From the NCBI RefSeq assembly GCF_004011805.1, contig NZ_RCHJ01000013.1, positions 62,001-126,000 on the forward strand: a stretch of 64,000 nt of DNA, in the 5' to 3' direction. Shown here piece after piece: positions 29,955 through 40,020 of the stretch (within the stretch, counting starts at the first letter, position 1; each line of letters starts with the position of its first letter). The notes beneath the pieces were generated by a model. It did no database searches, was not told the DNA's origin, and saw nothing but the letters and a program-made list of their open reading frames with translations. This DNA is from Piscinibacter defluvii. Lineage in GTDB: Bacteria > Pseudomonadota > Gammaproteobacteria > Burkholderiales > Burkholderiaceae_C. Made by a program: the position numbers and the translations under genes.

Positions 29955-31046
29955 CTACATGCGAAGCCGCTCGGCCCGGCCGGTCATCTCGAGGTAACCC
30001 AGGCCGATGCGCCGGCCGGCCTCGTCGAGCACCTCCGACAGGCCCTCCCAGTAGATCGCGCCGGTGCTGTCGCGACTGTCGAGTTCCTGCGGGTCGAGCA
30101 GGGCACGCACGACGAAGACGCCGGCCGGCGTGGCCAGGCGCCACTGCACCGGGTAGGTGGCGCGCGAGGCCGGGCTCGTCCAGCGCCGCAGCGGCTCGAA
30201 GCGCAGCTCGTCCGGGCCGAAGCGGCGCAGCGTGCCGTCGGCGCGGCGCAGCGTGCCGCCGGCCCAGTAGGCGCTGTCGTCCGGACGCCGGATGCGGAAG
30301 GCCATCAGCGCGCTGCCGTCGGCGAGGTTCAGCCCGACCCAGTCCCAGCCCTGGGCCTCGGCGGCGAGGTACTCGTCGCTCCACTCGTGGTCCAGCCAGG
30401 CGCGGCCCTGCACGGGCTGCGGCCGGCCCTGGCGCGTCAGCGTGCCGCTCACGGCGAGCTGCGGCTGGCTGTAGTAGTGGCTCGCCTGCTCCGGGCGCGG
30501 GCCCTTGCGCGACAGCCCGGCCTCGCCCTGCAGCAGCAGCGGCTGGGTGGCCGCCAGCTCGAGCGCGAAGGCGAAGCCGCCGGCATCGCTCGCCAGTTCG
30601 GCCCGGTAGCGGCTCGCGTCGACCGGGCCGGCGCGCTCGAAGCGCCAGTGGCGCAGCGCAATGCGGGTGTCATGCTCGTCGGCCCGCTCGCCGAAGGCGG
30701 CGCGGGCGATGCGCTGGTCGTGCAGCAGCCGGCCCGCGGCCAGGTCGGTCAGTGCCGCATGGGCGAACAGCAGCTGGCGCGCAGCGAAGCGGCTCGGGTG
30801 CTCCGCCGCCACCTCGGTGCGGGCGCGGAAGAAGGTCACCTGGAAGCCGTAGGCCGGCTCGGAGCGCCCCGGCGCGGCCAGCCAGCCGGTGGCGTACCAC
30901 CACTCGGTGCGCTGCGCCGGGTGCGCGCCGTGGTCGCGCGGGAACTCGAGCCGGCGCGGCCCGACCGGCTGCATGCGCGCCGGCAGCGGCCACGCGAAAA
31001 GGGGGCATGCCAGAATCGTCCGGCGAGGCAGGGCGCGCGGGTGCAT
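29955..31046 (-). CDS. AttH/CrtC-like lipocalin-fold protein
   Basis: 363 residues from ATG 31046; an ATG three codons earlier is possible. A basic, hydrophobic N-terminus with consecutive Arg residues suggests export. The two-barrel AttH/carotenoid 1,2-hydratase fold is indicated by TEWWYATGWL, GFQVTFFRAR, YYSQPQLAVSGTL, AWLDHEWSDEYL and GWDWVGLNLADGSALMAF. In related bacteria this gene follows an ABC ATPase and an FtsX-type permease; here those lie at 36681-37343 and 31997-34510. Hydratase activity is not assured. A CACAAT element lies 7 nt before the start. Confidence 0.87.
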   Translation of the reverse strand: MHPRALPRRTILACPLFAWPLPARMQPVGPRRLEFPRDHGAHPAQRTEWWYATGWLAAPGRSEPAYGFQVTFFRARTEVAAEHPSRFAARQLLFAHAALTDLAAGRLLHDQRIARAAFGERADEHDTRIALRHWRFERAGPVDASRYRAELASDAGGFAFALELAATQPLLLQGEAGLSRKGPRPEQASHYYSQPQLAVSGTLTRQGRPQPVQGRAWLDHEWSDEYLAAEAQGWDWVGLNLADGSALMAFRIRRPDDSAYWAGGTLRRADGTLRRFGPDELRFEPLRRWTSPASRATYPVQWRLATPAGVFVVRALLDPQELDSRDSTGAIYWEGLSEVLDEAGRRIGLGYLEMTGRAERLRM

Positions 31047-31095
31047 GCGATGCATTGTGGGCCGGCTGCGCAGCCCCCATGAGACAAGGCCGACG

Positions 31096-32013
31096 ATGCC
31101 CTCACGCCTGCCCGAACTCGGCCCCGCGCCGCTGCTGATCGGCCACCGCGGCGCGCGTGCCTTCGCGCCCGAGAACACGCTGCCGGCGATCGAACGCGCC
31201 GCCGAGTTCGGCTGTGCGATGGTCGAGATCGACGTGCACCTGAGCCGCGACGGCGTGCCGGTGGTCCACCACGACGACACGCTGCGGCGCTGCACCGACG
31301 TGGCCGAACGCTTCCCCGATCGGGCCGACGCCTGGCTGTCGGATTTCACGCTCGCCGAGCTGCAGTCGCTGGACGCCGGCAGCTGGTACCTGCGCGAGCT
31401 CGCGCTGCCGGCGGCGCAGCGCCAGCCCTTCCTGCGTACGCTGTCGGACGAGGAGCAGGCGCTGCATCTGAGCCCCGGGCACCACGCGGCCTTCGGCGGC
31501 GGCCGGGTCCGTATTCCGACCCTGAGCGAGGTGCTCGATGCGGCCCGGTCGCTCGGCCTCGGTGTCAATGTCGAGATCAAGTCGATCCCGCGCATGTACC
31601 CGGGCATCGCGGCACGCGTGCTGCAGGACATCGACCGCAGCGGCCTGCGCGAACGCGTGATCGTGTCCTCGTTCGACCACGAGCAGCTGGTCGCGCTGCG
31701 CGCGCTGGACGCCTCGCTCGCGCTCGGCGTGCTGGTGGCCGAGCGGCTGGCGCAGCCCGAGCGTTACCTCGCGCTGCTGGATGCCGACGCGTACCACCCG
31801 GGCTGCAGCGGCGAGAGCGATTCGCTCGGCTTCCATTCGGTGGCCGGCACGCTGGAGACCCGCGGCCTCGACGCGGTGCGTGCCAGCGGCCGCGGCGTGT
31901 TCGTCTGGACCTGCAACGATCCGGCCCAGATGCGCACGCTGGCCGAGGCCGGCGTGAGCGGCATCATCACCGACTACCCGAACCGCTTCCCGCTCGTCAC
32001 CAGTCGTCCTTGA
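31096..32013 (+). CDS. Glycerophosphodiester phosphodiesterase
   Basis: 305 residues from ATG 31096. TIM-barrel GDPD motifs: GHRGARAFAPENT (His17), VEIDVHLS (Glu44, Asp46), VVHHDDTLRRC (His59), VNVEIKS and the C-terminal GIITDYP. It hydrolyses glycerophosphodiesters to glycerol-3-phosphate and alcohol. No signal peptide is seen, so it is cytoplasmic (UgpQ-like). It overlaps the permease gene tail-to-tail by 17 nt and interrupts the usual AttH-permease neighbourhood. Confidence 0.95.
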   Translation: MPSRLPELGPAPLLIGHRGARAFAPENTLPAIERAAEFGCAMVEIDVHLSRDGVPVVHHDDTLRRCTDVAERFPDRADAWLSDFTLAELQSLDAGSWYLRELALPAAQRQPFLRTLSDEEQALHLSPGHHAAFGGGRVRIPTLSEVLDAARSLGLGVNVEIKSIPRMYPGIAARVLQDIDRSGLRERVIVSSFDHEQLVALRALDASLALGVLVAERLAQPERYLALLDADAYHPGCSGESDSLGFHSVAGTLETRGLDAVRASGRGVFVWTCNDPAQMRTLAEAGVSGIITDYPNRFPLVTSRP

Positions 32014-34510
32014 CGGCCAGCACGGCGCTGCGCGAGGCGGCGGCGCGGCCGGCCCACCAGGCGGTCAGCGTGCCGGCAGCGAACATCGCGCCGCACAGCG
32101 CCGCCAGGCGCCCGGCGGGCAGCAGCAGCTCCATGGTCCAGTGGAAGCTCTGCGGGTTCACCACGTGCACCAGCACCGCCGCCACGGCGATGCCCAGCAG
32201 CAGCCCGAGCGCCACGCCGGTGGCGCTCCACACCGCGCCTTCGCCGGCCACCACGGCGAGCACCTGGCCGCGGGTCAGCCCGAGGTGCGCGAGCAGGCCG
32301 AACTCGCGCCGCCGTGCCAGCACCTGGGCCGAGAAGCTGGCGGCGATGCCGGCCAGGCCGATCGCGATGGCCACCGCCTGCAGCCAGTAGGTGACGGCGA
32401 AGCTGCGGTCGAAGATGCGCAGCGAGAGCGCGCGGATCTCGCCCGGCGCCGAGAACTCGAGCGGCGTCTGCGCTCCCGCCAGCGTGCGGATCGCCGCCTG
32501 CACGGCTGGCGCGTCGGCGCCGGGCGCGAGCCACAGCGCCAGGTCGTTCACGCGCCGGTCGCCGGTGAGTCGCTGCCAGTCGGGCGTGTCGATCGCCAGC
32601 GCGCCGTGCTGTCGGGCGTAGTCGCGCCACACGCCGCGCACGAAGGTCGGCACGCGCCGGCCGTCGGGCAGCGGCAGCTCCAGCGTCTGCCCGGCACGCA
32701 GGCCGTAGAGCTGGGCCAGCGGCTCGCTGGCATACACCGCCAGCTGGCCGGCCGGCGCCGGCAGCAGGCCGCCGAGCATCGGCAGGCGCTGCTCGGGCGC
32801 GCCCAGCGGGCGCGCCAGCACCAGCACGTCGGGCCGGCGCGGGTCGAGCTGCACGCCGACCGTGCGCTGGCCCTCGACACGCGCCACGCCGGGCAGCCGT
32901 GCCACCGCGTCAAGCAGCGCCGGCTCGATGAACACCGTGTCGACCACCGACAAGGTGGTCGCGCTGCGCGCGTACAGGTCGGCCGGCAGCACCTGCTCGA
33001 GCCAGCGGTCGACCGCGTCGCGGAAGCTCGCCACCATCACCGTCAACGCCACCGCGAGCGCCAGGCTCGCCACCACGCCGGCCACCGCGATCGTCGCGCT
33101 GCGGCGCAGGTGGCGGGCACGCTCCACCGCCAGCAGCCAGAGCGGCCGCCGGGTCGGCGCGATGCCGCCCAGCAGCAGCCCGACGCCGGCCGGCACGCAG
33201 GCGATGCCGCCGAGCAGCAGGCAGGCCACCGCCAGGTAGGCCGCCAGGGGGATGCCGCCCCAGGGCGGCAGCAGGCTCAGCCCTGCGCCGAGGGCCAGCA
33301 GCGCCGGGCCGGCCCAGGCATGGCGGCCACCGCTGTCGCGTTCGCCCAGGCCCTTGAGCACGCGCGCCGGCGCGAGGCGCTGCGCCTGCCGGGCCGGCAG
33401 CCAGCCGCCGGCCACGGCCACCGCCAGGCCGAGGGCGCCGTACAGCGCCGCGGCGCCGAGGCCGAACTGCAGGCGCGGCTGCACGCCGGGGAAGTAGGCC
33501 CCGCCCAGGTCGCCGGCCAGCAGGCGCAGCGCGAGCTGGGCCAGCGCGGTGCCGAGTGCCAGCCCGAGCAGGCTGCCCGCCAGCCCGAGCAGCGCCGACT
33601 CGGCCAGCACCAGCACCAGGCGCTCGCGTGCGCCGAGGCCGAGCACGCCCAGCAGCGCGAGCTGCGGTGCGCGCCGGGCGATCGACAGCGACAGGATCGA
33701 GAACACCAGGAAGGCACCGGTGAACAGCGCCACCAGCGACAGCACGCTCAGGTTGACGCGGTAGGCGCGCGACAGGTTGGAGACGCGCTGCGCCGATTCG
33801 TCCGGCGCGGCGGCGCGCAGCGCGGGCGGCAGCGCGAGCTCCTGCAGCACGCGCGCGCGGTCGGCGCCGGGCACCAGGCGCACGTCGATGCGGCTGAGCC
33901 GGCCGAGCCAGCCGAAGCCGGCCTGCGCGCCGGCGATGTCCATCACCGCCAGCGGCGGGCCGTCGACCAGCACCTGGCCGCGCGGCGTCAGCAGCACCTG
34001 CTGCGCGCCGTGCCGCAGGCGCAGCGGTGCGTGCTCGCCGAGCTTCTGCGCCGCGGCCGGGTTGAGGTAGACGGCCGTGGGGTCGACCAGCGCGAGCCGG
34101 TCCTCGCCCTCGCGCGGGCGCGGCATCAGCGCCGGCGTCAGCGGCGCGGCCACCAGCGCGTCCAGGCCGATCACGCGCAGCGCGACGGGCGGGCCGTCTG
34201 CGGCCAGCGCCTGGGTGCTGAGCTCGACCACCGGGCTGGCCAGCGCCACCTGCGGATGCGCGGCCACCCGCTCGAGCAGCGCCTCGTCGAAGCCGTCGCG
34301 CTGCGCACGCAGCTCGAAGTCGGGCTGGCCGTTGACCTGGCGCACCGCGCCGCTGAACTCGTCGAGCGCGGACTGGTTGATCAGGTGCACCGAGAAGGCA
34401 AGTGCGACGCCGAGCGCGACCGCCAGCACCACCACGGCATGGCGCATCGGCTCGTGCATCACCTGGCGCCACGAGACGTGGCGCAGCAGCGAGCGCAGGG
34501 GCGAGGTCAC
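31997..34510 (-). CDS. FtsX/LolC-type ABC permease
   Basis: 837 residues from GTG 34510. An N-terminal transmembrane helix precedes a large periplasmic domain. Two FtsX permease modules follow (helices around 265-420 and again near the C-terminus, with GLAGIAASFSAQVLARRREFGLL). The fold is that of AttF/AttG or MacB/LolC permeases that extract substrates from the inner membrane. The ATPase partner is probably the product of 36681-37343 and the periplasmic partner that of 29955-31046. CACAAT lies 6 nt before the start codon. Two genes (AraC, metallo-beta-lactamase) separate it from the ATPase. Confidence 0.9.
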   Translation of the reverse strand: MTSPLRSLLRHVSWRQVMHEPMRHAVVVLAVALGVALAFSVHLINQSALDEFSGAVRQVNGQPDFELRAQRDGFDEALLERVAAHPQVALASPVVELSTQALAADGPPVALRVIGLDALVAAPLTPALMPRPREGEDRLALVDPTAVYLNPAAAQKLGEHAPLRLRHGAQQVLLTPRGQVLVDGPPLAVMDIAGAQAGFGWLGRLSRIDVRLVPGADRARVLQELALPPALRAAAPDESAQRVSNLSRAYRVNLSVLSLVALFTGAFLVFSILSLSIARRAPQLALLGVLGLGARERLVLVLAESALLGLAGSLLGLALGTALAQLALRLLAGDLGGAYFPGVQPRLQFGLGAAALYGALGLAVAVAGGWLPARQAQRLAPARVLKGLGERDSGGRHAWAGPALLALGAGLSLLPPWGGIPLAAYLAVACLLLGGIACVPAGVGLLLGGIAPTRRPLWLLAVERARHLRRSATIAVAGVVASLALAVALTVMVASFRDAVDRWLEQVLPADLYARSATTLSVVDTVFIEPALLDAVARLPGVARVEGQRTVGVQLDPRRPDVLVLARPLGAPEQRLPMLGGLLPAPAGQLAVYASEPLAQLYGLRAGQTLELPLPDGRRVPTFVRGVWRDYARQHGALAIDTPDWQRLTGDRRVNDLALWLAPGADAPAVQAAIRTLAGAQTPLEFSAPGEIRALSLRIFDRSFAVTYWLQAVAIAIGLAGIAASFSAQVLARRREFGLLAHLGLTRGQVLAVVAGEGAVWSATGVALGLLLGIAVAAVLVHVVNPQSFHWTMELLLPAGRLAALCGAMFAAGTLTAWWAGRAAASRSAVLAVKDDW

Positions 34511-34550
34511 CGGCGCATTGTGGCGCCGGCGCCCAAGGCGATGCCCGGGC

Positions 34551-35600
34551 TCAGCCCTCGCCGCGCCGCACCTGCGTCGGCGTGCGCCCGGTCCAGCGCT
34601 TGATGGCGCGGCGCAGGCTGCGCGTGTCGGTGAAGCCGGACTGCTCGGCCACCTCCACCAGCGAGCGCTCGGACTCGGCCAGCAGCGCGACGGCGCGGCG
34701 CATGCGCTCGTTGTCCAGCAGCGCCGCGTAGCTCAGGCCCGACTGCTGCAGGCGCCGGCGCAGCGTGCGTTCGCTCAGGTTGACCGACTGCGCGATGGAC
34801 TTGACCGGCGGCGGCCGACGCAGGTCGGCACGCAGCGCGCGCACGATCGCCTCCTCGAGTTCGGAGGCGGCACGCTCGCCGCGCTGGCGCTGCGCCAGCA
34901 GTTGCCGGCACAGCTGCGCCGTGAGCAGGTCGGCGCTGGCGATCGGCTGCGGCGCGGCGGGGAAGACGATCCGGTTCTGCCCCTGACCGAACTGCACCGG
35001 GCAGCGGAAGTACTCCTCCAGCGCCGCGGCCGCCGGCGGTGCGGCGCAGCCGAAGCCGACCGACAGCGGCGCGAAGTTCGGCCCGGCGACGAAGCGGCTC
35101 AGCCGCACCAGCGCGGCGAAGGCGTTCTCCACCAGCACGGCGGAGACGTCCGGGTCCGGGAAGCGCGGTTCGGCGATCAGCTCGATCCCGCCCTCGCCAT
35201 CGCTGCGATGCAGCGAGACGAAGTGGTCGGTCGAGCGCAGGTACTCGGTCGCCAGATCGAGCATGTCGACCGTGTCGGCACTGGCCATCAGCCCGATCAG
35301 GCCCAGGCCCCAGGACGCGAGGCTGGAGGCCCGCGCCAGCAGCAGCCCGAGCTGCTGCTGCGGCAGCAGCAGCGTGGCGCGGCGGATCAGGCGCGAGGTC
35401 TGCGCATACGAGACGCGGAACTCGAACGCGGTGAGGTCCTCGAGTCCGAAGCCGAGGCCGCGGACCAGCGCGGCGGCGTCCATGTCGCGTCGGGTGAACT
35501 CGCCGACCAGCTGGCGCACGAGGATCGGTTCGGCGTCGGCGATGGTGGCACGGTGGCTGCGCCGCAGCGCGGCCGGGTCGGGTTGGGTTTCGATGTCCAC
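34551..35600 (-). CDS. AraC-family regulator with arabinose-binding-like N-domain
   Basis: 349 residues from GTG 35600; the frame stays open to ATG 35759, but the extra 53 residues look noncoding and would exceed the usual length of about 340. An N-terminal domain (about 15-200) is followed by an HTH_18 domain (IAQSVNLSERTLRRRLQQSG, VAEQSGFTDTRSLRRAIKRWTGRTP). This class usually regulates lipid or aromatic metabolism; the ligand is unknown. It lies between an FtsX permease and the metallo-beta-lactamase gene, all on the - strand. Confidence 0.9.
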   Translation of the reverse strand: MDIETQPDPAALRRSHRATIADAEPILVRQLVGEFTRRDMDAAALVRGLGFGLEDLTAFEFRVSYAQTSRLIRRATLLLPQQQLGLLLARASSLASWGLGLIGLMASADTVDMLDLATEYLRSTDHFVSLHRSDGEGGIELIAEPRFPDPDVSAVLVENAFAALVRLSRFVAGPNFAPLSVGFGCAAPPAAAALEEYFRCPVQFGQGQNRIVFPAAPQPIASADLLTAQLCRQLLAQRQRGERAASELEEAIVRALRADLRRPPPVKSIAQSVNLSERTLRRRLQQSGLSYAALLDNERMRRAVALLAESERSLVEVAEQSGFTDTRSLRRAIKRWTGRTPTQVRRGEG

Positions 35601-35775
35601 GATGGGTTCGGCGACGCTGAGAGAGATCCCACCGCCGACTGCCGTCCGGTTCGTCCGCTCGCCACCCAACCGGCGACGCGTGCCCCGGCCTTTCAATGCG
35701 GTGGCGGCTTGTTTCGGGGCACGACGATACGACGCAGCAGGCCGCTCTCGCGCCATCACCCTTCACGTTGGCCGG

Positions 35776-35788
35776 ATGGGGACCCCAT
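35776..35788. repeat. Perfect 13-nt palindrome between AraC and MBL genes
   Basis: ATGGGG-A-CCCCAT in the roughly 245-nt gap upstream of the AraC gene. It may be an operator of that gene or a weak terminator for the metallo-beta-lactamase gene. No T run follows. The rest of the gap shows nothing recognisable. Confidence 0.35.
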
Positions 35789-35846
35789 GAGTGTCCGATG
35801 CAGTCCCTCGCTGTCGCGGGCGTATCGGGGTTCGCCCCGACCTGGT

Positions 35847-36617
35847 CTAGGCCGGCACCGCGTAATCGCGTTCGTTCAGCAGGTCCACGCCGCAGGGCAG
35901 GCCCTCGACCCAGTCGATGAATTCGGCCACCGCACGCCCCTTCAGCGGCGCGCCGTGCTGCGGCACGATCATCGCGATGTCCAGCGTGCGCACCATGCGC
36001 GCCCACAGGCGCAGCACCTTGTTCGACACCATGTAGCGGCGGTGGAACGCCTCCATCTTGGGCAACTGCGCGGCCAGCGAACCGACCGGCTGCTGGGCCT
36101 CCAGCCCGCCCGTCATCGAGGCGCCGAGATCGCCCGAGAACAAGATGCGGCTGACCGGGTCGTAGAACTGAAAGTTGCCTTCCGAATGCATGAAATGCGC
36201 TGGCAATGCGATGAGTTCGCTTCGGCCGATATAAATGCGCTGCCCCGCGTCCGGGATGCCGACGATGCGCCCGGCCGTCTTGCCGGCCTTGCAGAAGTGC
36301 GGCACGAAGCGCTCCCAGATGCGCGAGATGTAGAGCTTCGCGCTGCTGGTGGCGGTCATCCAGCGGTCCAGCCCCGCGATGATGTCCGGGTCGGCGTGCG
36401 AGGCGAGGATCGCGCTGAGCTGCGCCGGCGCGAAGTGCCGCGTCATCGCGAGGTAGAGCTCGCCATAGGCGAGGTTGCCGCCCGGGTCGATCAGTGCACC
36501 GGTGTCGCCATCGACGATCAGGAACTGGTTCGACTGCACCACGTCGCCGCCCTCCTGGCAGAGGTCGGTGAACATCAGGCACTGGTGCCCGTCACGGTTG
36601 TAGAGCGGGATCGGCAT
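35847..36617 (-). CDS. Flavodiiron-like metallo-beta-lactamase protein without flavodoxin domain
   Basis: 256 residues from ATG 36617, with AGGAG about 5 nt upstream. Metal motifs have the spacing of flavodiiron proteins: His74-x-Asp76-x-Asp78, His144, Asp163, His221, close to 79, 81, 83, 146, 165 and 226 in the Desulfovibrio enzyme. Glu81 is replaced by Asp and His84 by Ile. The flavodoxin domain is absent, so it needs a separate redox partner. It may reduce oxygen or nitric oxide, or bind oxygen as a sensor (ODP type). Confidence 0.85.
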   Translation of the reverse strand: MPIPLYNRDGHQCLMFTDLCQEGGDVVQSNQFLIVDGDTGALIDPGGNLAYGELYLAMTRHFAPAQLSAILASHADPDIIAGLDRWMTATSSAKLYISRIWERFVPHFCKAGKTAGRIVGIPDAGQRIYIGRSELIALPAHFMHSEGNFQFYDPVSRILFSGDLGASMTGGLEAQQPVGSLAAQLPKMEAFHRRYMVSNKVLRLWARMVRTLDIAMIVPQHGAPLKGRAVAEFIDWVEGLPCGVDLLNERDYAVPA

Positions 36618-36680
36618 GTGAGCTCCTGACGCGAAGCGCCGGACTGTAGGCAGCCCTCAGTCGCTGCCGGTTGCGGCGCG

Positions 36681-37335
<655 letters not shown>

Positions 37336-37343
<8 letters not shown>

Positions 37344-38274
37344 GGGTCAGGGCCTCCGCGTGGCGCCGGGCTGCATCCACCACGCGTGCGATCGCATCGG
37401 GCGCATCGGCGGCGACGGTCTCGCGCTGCGGCATGGCGCGCAGCCAGGTGAGCTGGCGCTTGGCGAGCTGGCGCGTCGCGGCGCGGCCGCGTTCGGGCAG
37501 CGCGGCCAGGTTGTCCGCCTCGAGCGCCTCCCAGGCCTGGCGGTAGCCGACGCAGCGCATCGACGGCAGGCCGGGGTGCAGGTCGCCGCGCGCGCGCAGC
37601 GCGGCCACCTCGTCGACCAGGCCGGCGCGCAGCATCGTGTCGAAGCGCTGCCCGATGCGCTCGTGCAGCCAGGCGCGCGAGCCAGGCTCGAGCGAGAGCA
37701 GCGGCGGCAGCGGATGCGCCGGGCGCGTACCGCGCTGGAACGCCGAGATCGGCCGGCCGGTCTGGCGGAACACCTCCAGCGCGCGCTGGATGCGCTGCGC
37801 GTCGGTGGGCGGCAGGCGCGCCGCCGTGGCCGGGTCGACGCGCGCCAGTTCGGCGTGCAACGCCGGCCAGCCGCGTTCGGCGGCTTGCGCGTCGAGCGCG
37901 GCGCGCACGGCCGGATCGGCCGCGGGCATCACATCCAGTCCGTCGAACAGTGCCTTGAAGTAGAGCATGGTGCCGCCCACCAGCAGCGGCAGGCGGCCGC
38001 GCGCACGGATCCCCTCGACCAGCGCCTGCGCCTCGGCGACGAAGCGCGCGGCGGAATAGGCCTCGGCCGGATCGAGGATGTCGATCAGGTGGTGCGGCAC
38101 CTGCGCGCGTTCGGCCGCGCTGGGCTTGGCGGTGCCGATGTCCATGCCGCGGTAGACCAGCGCCGAGTCGACGCTGACGATCTCCACCGGCAGCACCTGC
38201 GCGATGGCCAGCGCGGCGGCGGTCTTGCCGGCAGCCGTCGGCCCGGCCAGGCAAAGGCAGCCCGGGCGCCTCAT
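37336..38274 (-). CDS. miaA: tRNA dimethylallyltransferase
   Basis: 312 residues from ATG 38274. It adds the isopentenyl group to A37 of tRNAs reading U-starting codons. P-loop [47 protein letters not shown], and the C-terminal [10 protein letters not shown] and [12 protein letters not shown]. It overlaps the Bcr/CflA gene by 4 nt (ATGA) and the ABC ATPase by 8 nt. In most proteobacteria it follows mutL; here mutL is about 12 kb away. Confidence 0.97.
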
Positions 38275-39512
38275 GCCGGCCGCGCGGCCAGGTGTTCGGC
38301 CACCGGGTCGCCGTGGCGCTGCACCAGCGTCCAGGCAATGCCGGTGACCAGCAGCGCGCAGGCCGCCAGGCCCAGGGCCATCGGGAACACCGTGCCGTTC
38401 ATCGTCGCGCCCAGGATCTGGCCGACGCCGAAGGCCACCAGCATCATCCAGAAGCCCGACAGCGAGGCCGCGGTGCCGGCCTTGTCGGGGAAGGGGCCGA
38501 CCGCGCCGGCCTGGCCGCAGGGCTGGTGCACGCCATGGCCGATCATGAACAGCCACGAGGGCAGCAGCACCGCCCACACCGTGTGCACCCCGGCCAGCGC
38601 GAAGCCGGCCATCGCCACGCCGCCGGCCAGGCTGAACAGCGCGCCGCGCCGCACCGCGCCGCGCAGCCCGTGGCGTGCCAGCAGGCGGCGGCACCAGAAG
38701 GTGCCGGCCAGGTAGGTGGCCGACTGGCTGAGCATGATCGCGCCGTAGGCCACGCGCGAGGTGCCCAGCACCTCGATGTAGACGAAGGACGAGCCGGCCA
38801 GCAGGAAGAACAGCCCGCCGTAGGCGAAGCCCGACAGCAGCGTCCAGGCGCGGAAGCTCGGGTGGGCCGCCACCACGGCCCAGTTGCGCAGCAGCGCCCA
38901 GGGCCGGGTGGCGAGCGGGTTGCGCTGCGGCACGGTCTCCTCGTAGCGCCAGGCCACCAGCGCCAGCGAGGCGGCGCCGAAGGCAGCGACCACGGCCAGC
39001 GTGGCATGCCAGTCGAAGGCCTGCACCACGAAGCCGCCGACCAGCGGGCTGGCCATCGCGATCACGCCCAGGCCGCTGAGCGCCTTGGACATCACGCGCG
39101 CGCCTTCCTGCGGCGCGTACAGGTCGCGCACGATCGAGCGGCCGCAGGTCACTGCCGCGGCCATCGCCGCGCCCTGCAGCGCACGCGCGGCGATCAGCGC
39201 CTCGATGCTGCGCGAGAGCGCGCAGCCGACGCTGGCGAGCGTGAACAGCGCCAGGCCGGCGAGCAGCACCGGGCGGCGGCCGAAGCGGTCGGCCAGCGGG
39301 CCGCACACCAGCTGCGCGAGGCCGAAGCAGATGATCAGCACCGACAGCGTCAGCTGCGTTGCGCCGATCGAGGCGCCGAGTTCGCGCTGCAGCGTCGGCA
39401 GCGCGGGCAGGTAGAGGTCGGTGGCGATGGGCTGAATGCCCAGCAGCAGCGTGAGCAGCAGCACCACGACGGCCGGGGTCATGCCCTGGCGTGCCGGAGC
39501 GGGAGACGACAT
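38271..39512 (-). CDS. Bcr/CflA-family MFS efflux transporter
   Basis: 413 residues from ATG 39512. Twelve hydrophobic segments with the family start ([16 protein letters not shown]), motif A ([14 protein letters not shown]) and the central motif ARALQG. It exports drugs or other small molecules. It ends on a 4-nt overlap with miaA, so the two are co-translated. It lies divergent to PA2779-like gene 39612 with 99 nt between. Confidence 0.95.
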   Translation of the reverse strand: MSSPAPARQGMTPAVVVLLLTLLLGIQPIATDLYLPALPTLQRELGASIGATQLTLSVLIICFGLAQLVCGPLADRFGRRPVLLAGLALFTLASVGCALSRSIEALIAARALQGAAMAAAVTCGRSIVRDLYAPQEGARVMSKALSGLGVIAMASPLVGGFVVQAFDWHATLAVVAAFGAASLALVAWRYEETVPQRNPLATRPWALLRNWAVVAAHPSFRAWTLLSGFAYGGLFFLLAGSSFVYIEVLGTSRVAYGAIMLSQSATYLAGTFWCRRLLARHGLRGAVRRGALFSLAGGVAMAGFALAGVHTVWAVLLPSWLFMIGHGVHQPCGQAGAVGPFPDKAGTAASLSGFWMMLVAFGVGQILGATMNGTVFPMALGLAACALLVTGIAWTLVQRHGDPVAEHLAARPA

Positions 39513-39611
39513 GCTGCGAGCGTAGCAGGGCCGCGCGGTTGCAATCGGTGACGGCCGTGCACCGCGGATGAGTACGATCCGCGCACCGCTTCCCACCGTC
39601 GCGAGGACCCC

Positions 39612-40013
39612 ATGAAGAACAGCATCCGTTGGACCACCCGCATCGTCGCCGCCAGCCTCAGCTTCGCCGGCTTCGTGCACAGCGCGCAGGCCACGTTGGT
39701 GGGCACCGAGCAGGTGGCCGCGGCCGAGGGCGTGCTGAGCGCCGCCGCACAGCGCGAGCGCGTCAGCCAGCTGCTGAACCGCGCCGACGTGGCCGCCGCG
39801 CTGCAGGAGCGTGGGGTCGACCTGGCGCAGGCGCAGGCCCGCATCGCCGCGCTGACCGATGCCGAGGTCGAGCACCTGGCGCACACGCTGGACACCGCGC
39901 CGGCCGGTGCCTCCGACGTGCTGGGCACGATCGTGTTCATCTTCCTGCTGCTGCTGATCACCGACATCCTCGGCTTCACCAAGGTCTTCCCCTTCACCCG
40001 CTCGATCCGCTGA
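39612..40013 (+). CDS. PA2779-family protein
   Basis: 133 residues from ATG 39612; GAGGA lies about 5 nt upstream. Signal peptide (cleavage after about HSAQA), a helical middle with [17 protein letters not shown], and a C-terminal transmembrane helix ([17 protein letters not shown]) followed by KVFPFTRS. It matches the PA2779 family, which is found directly before PA2778-type cysteine peptidases. The function is unknown; it may anchor or be processed by the partner. The gap to the next gene is 7 nt. Confidence 0.9.
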   Translation: MKNSIRWTTRIVAASLSFAGFVHSAQATLVGTEQVAAAEGVLSAAAQRERVSQLLNRADVAAALQERGVDLAQAQARIAALTDAEVEHLAHTLDTAPAGASDVLGTIVFIFLLLLITDILGFTKVFPFTRSIR

Positions 40014-40020
40014 CGCGCCG

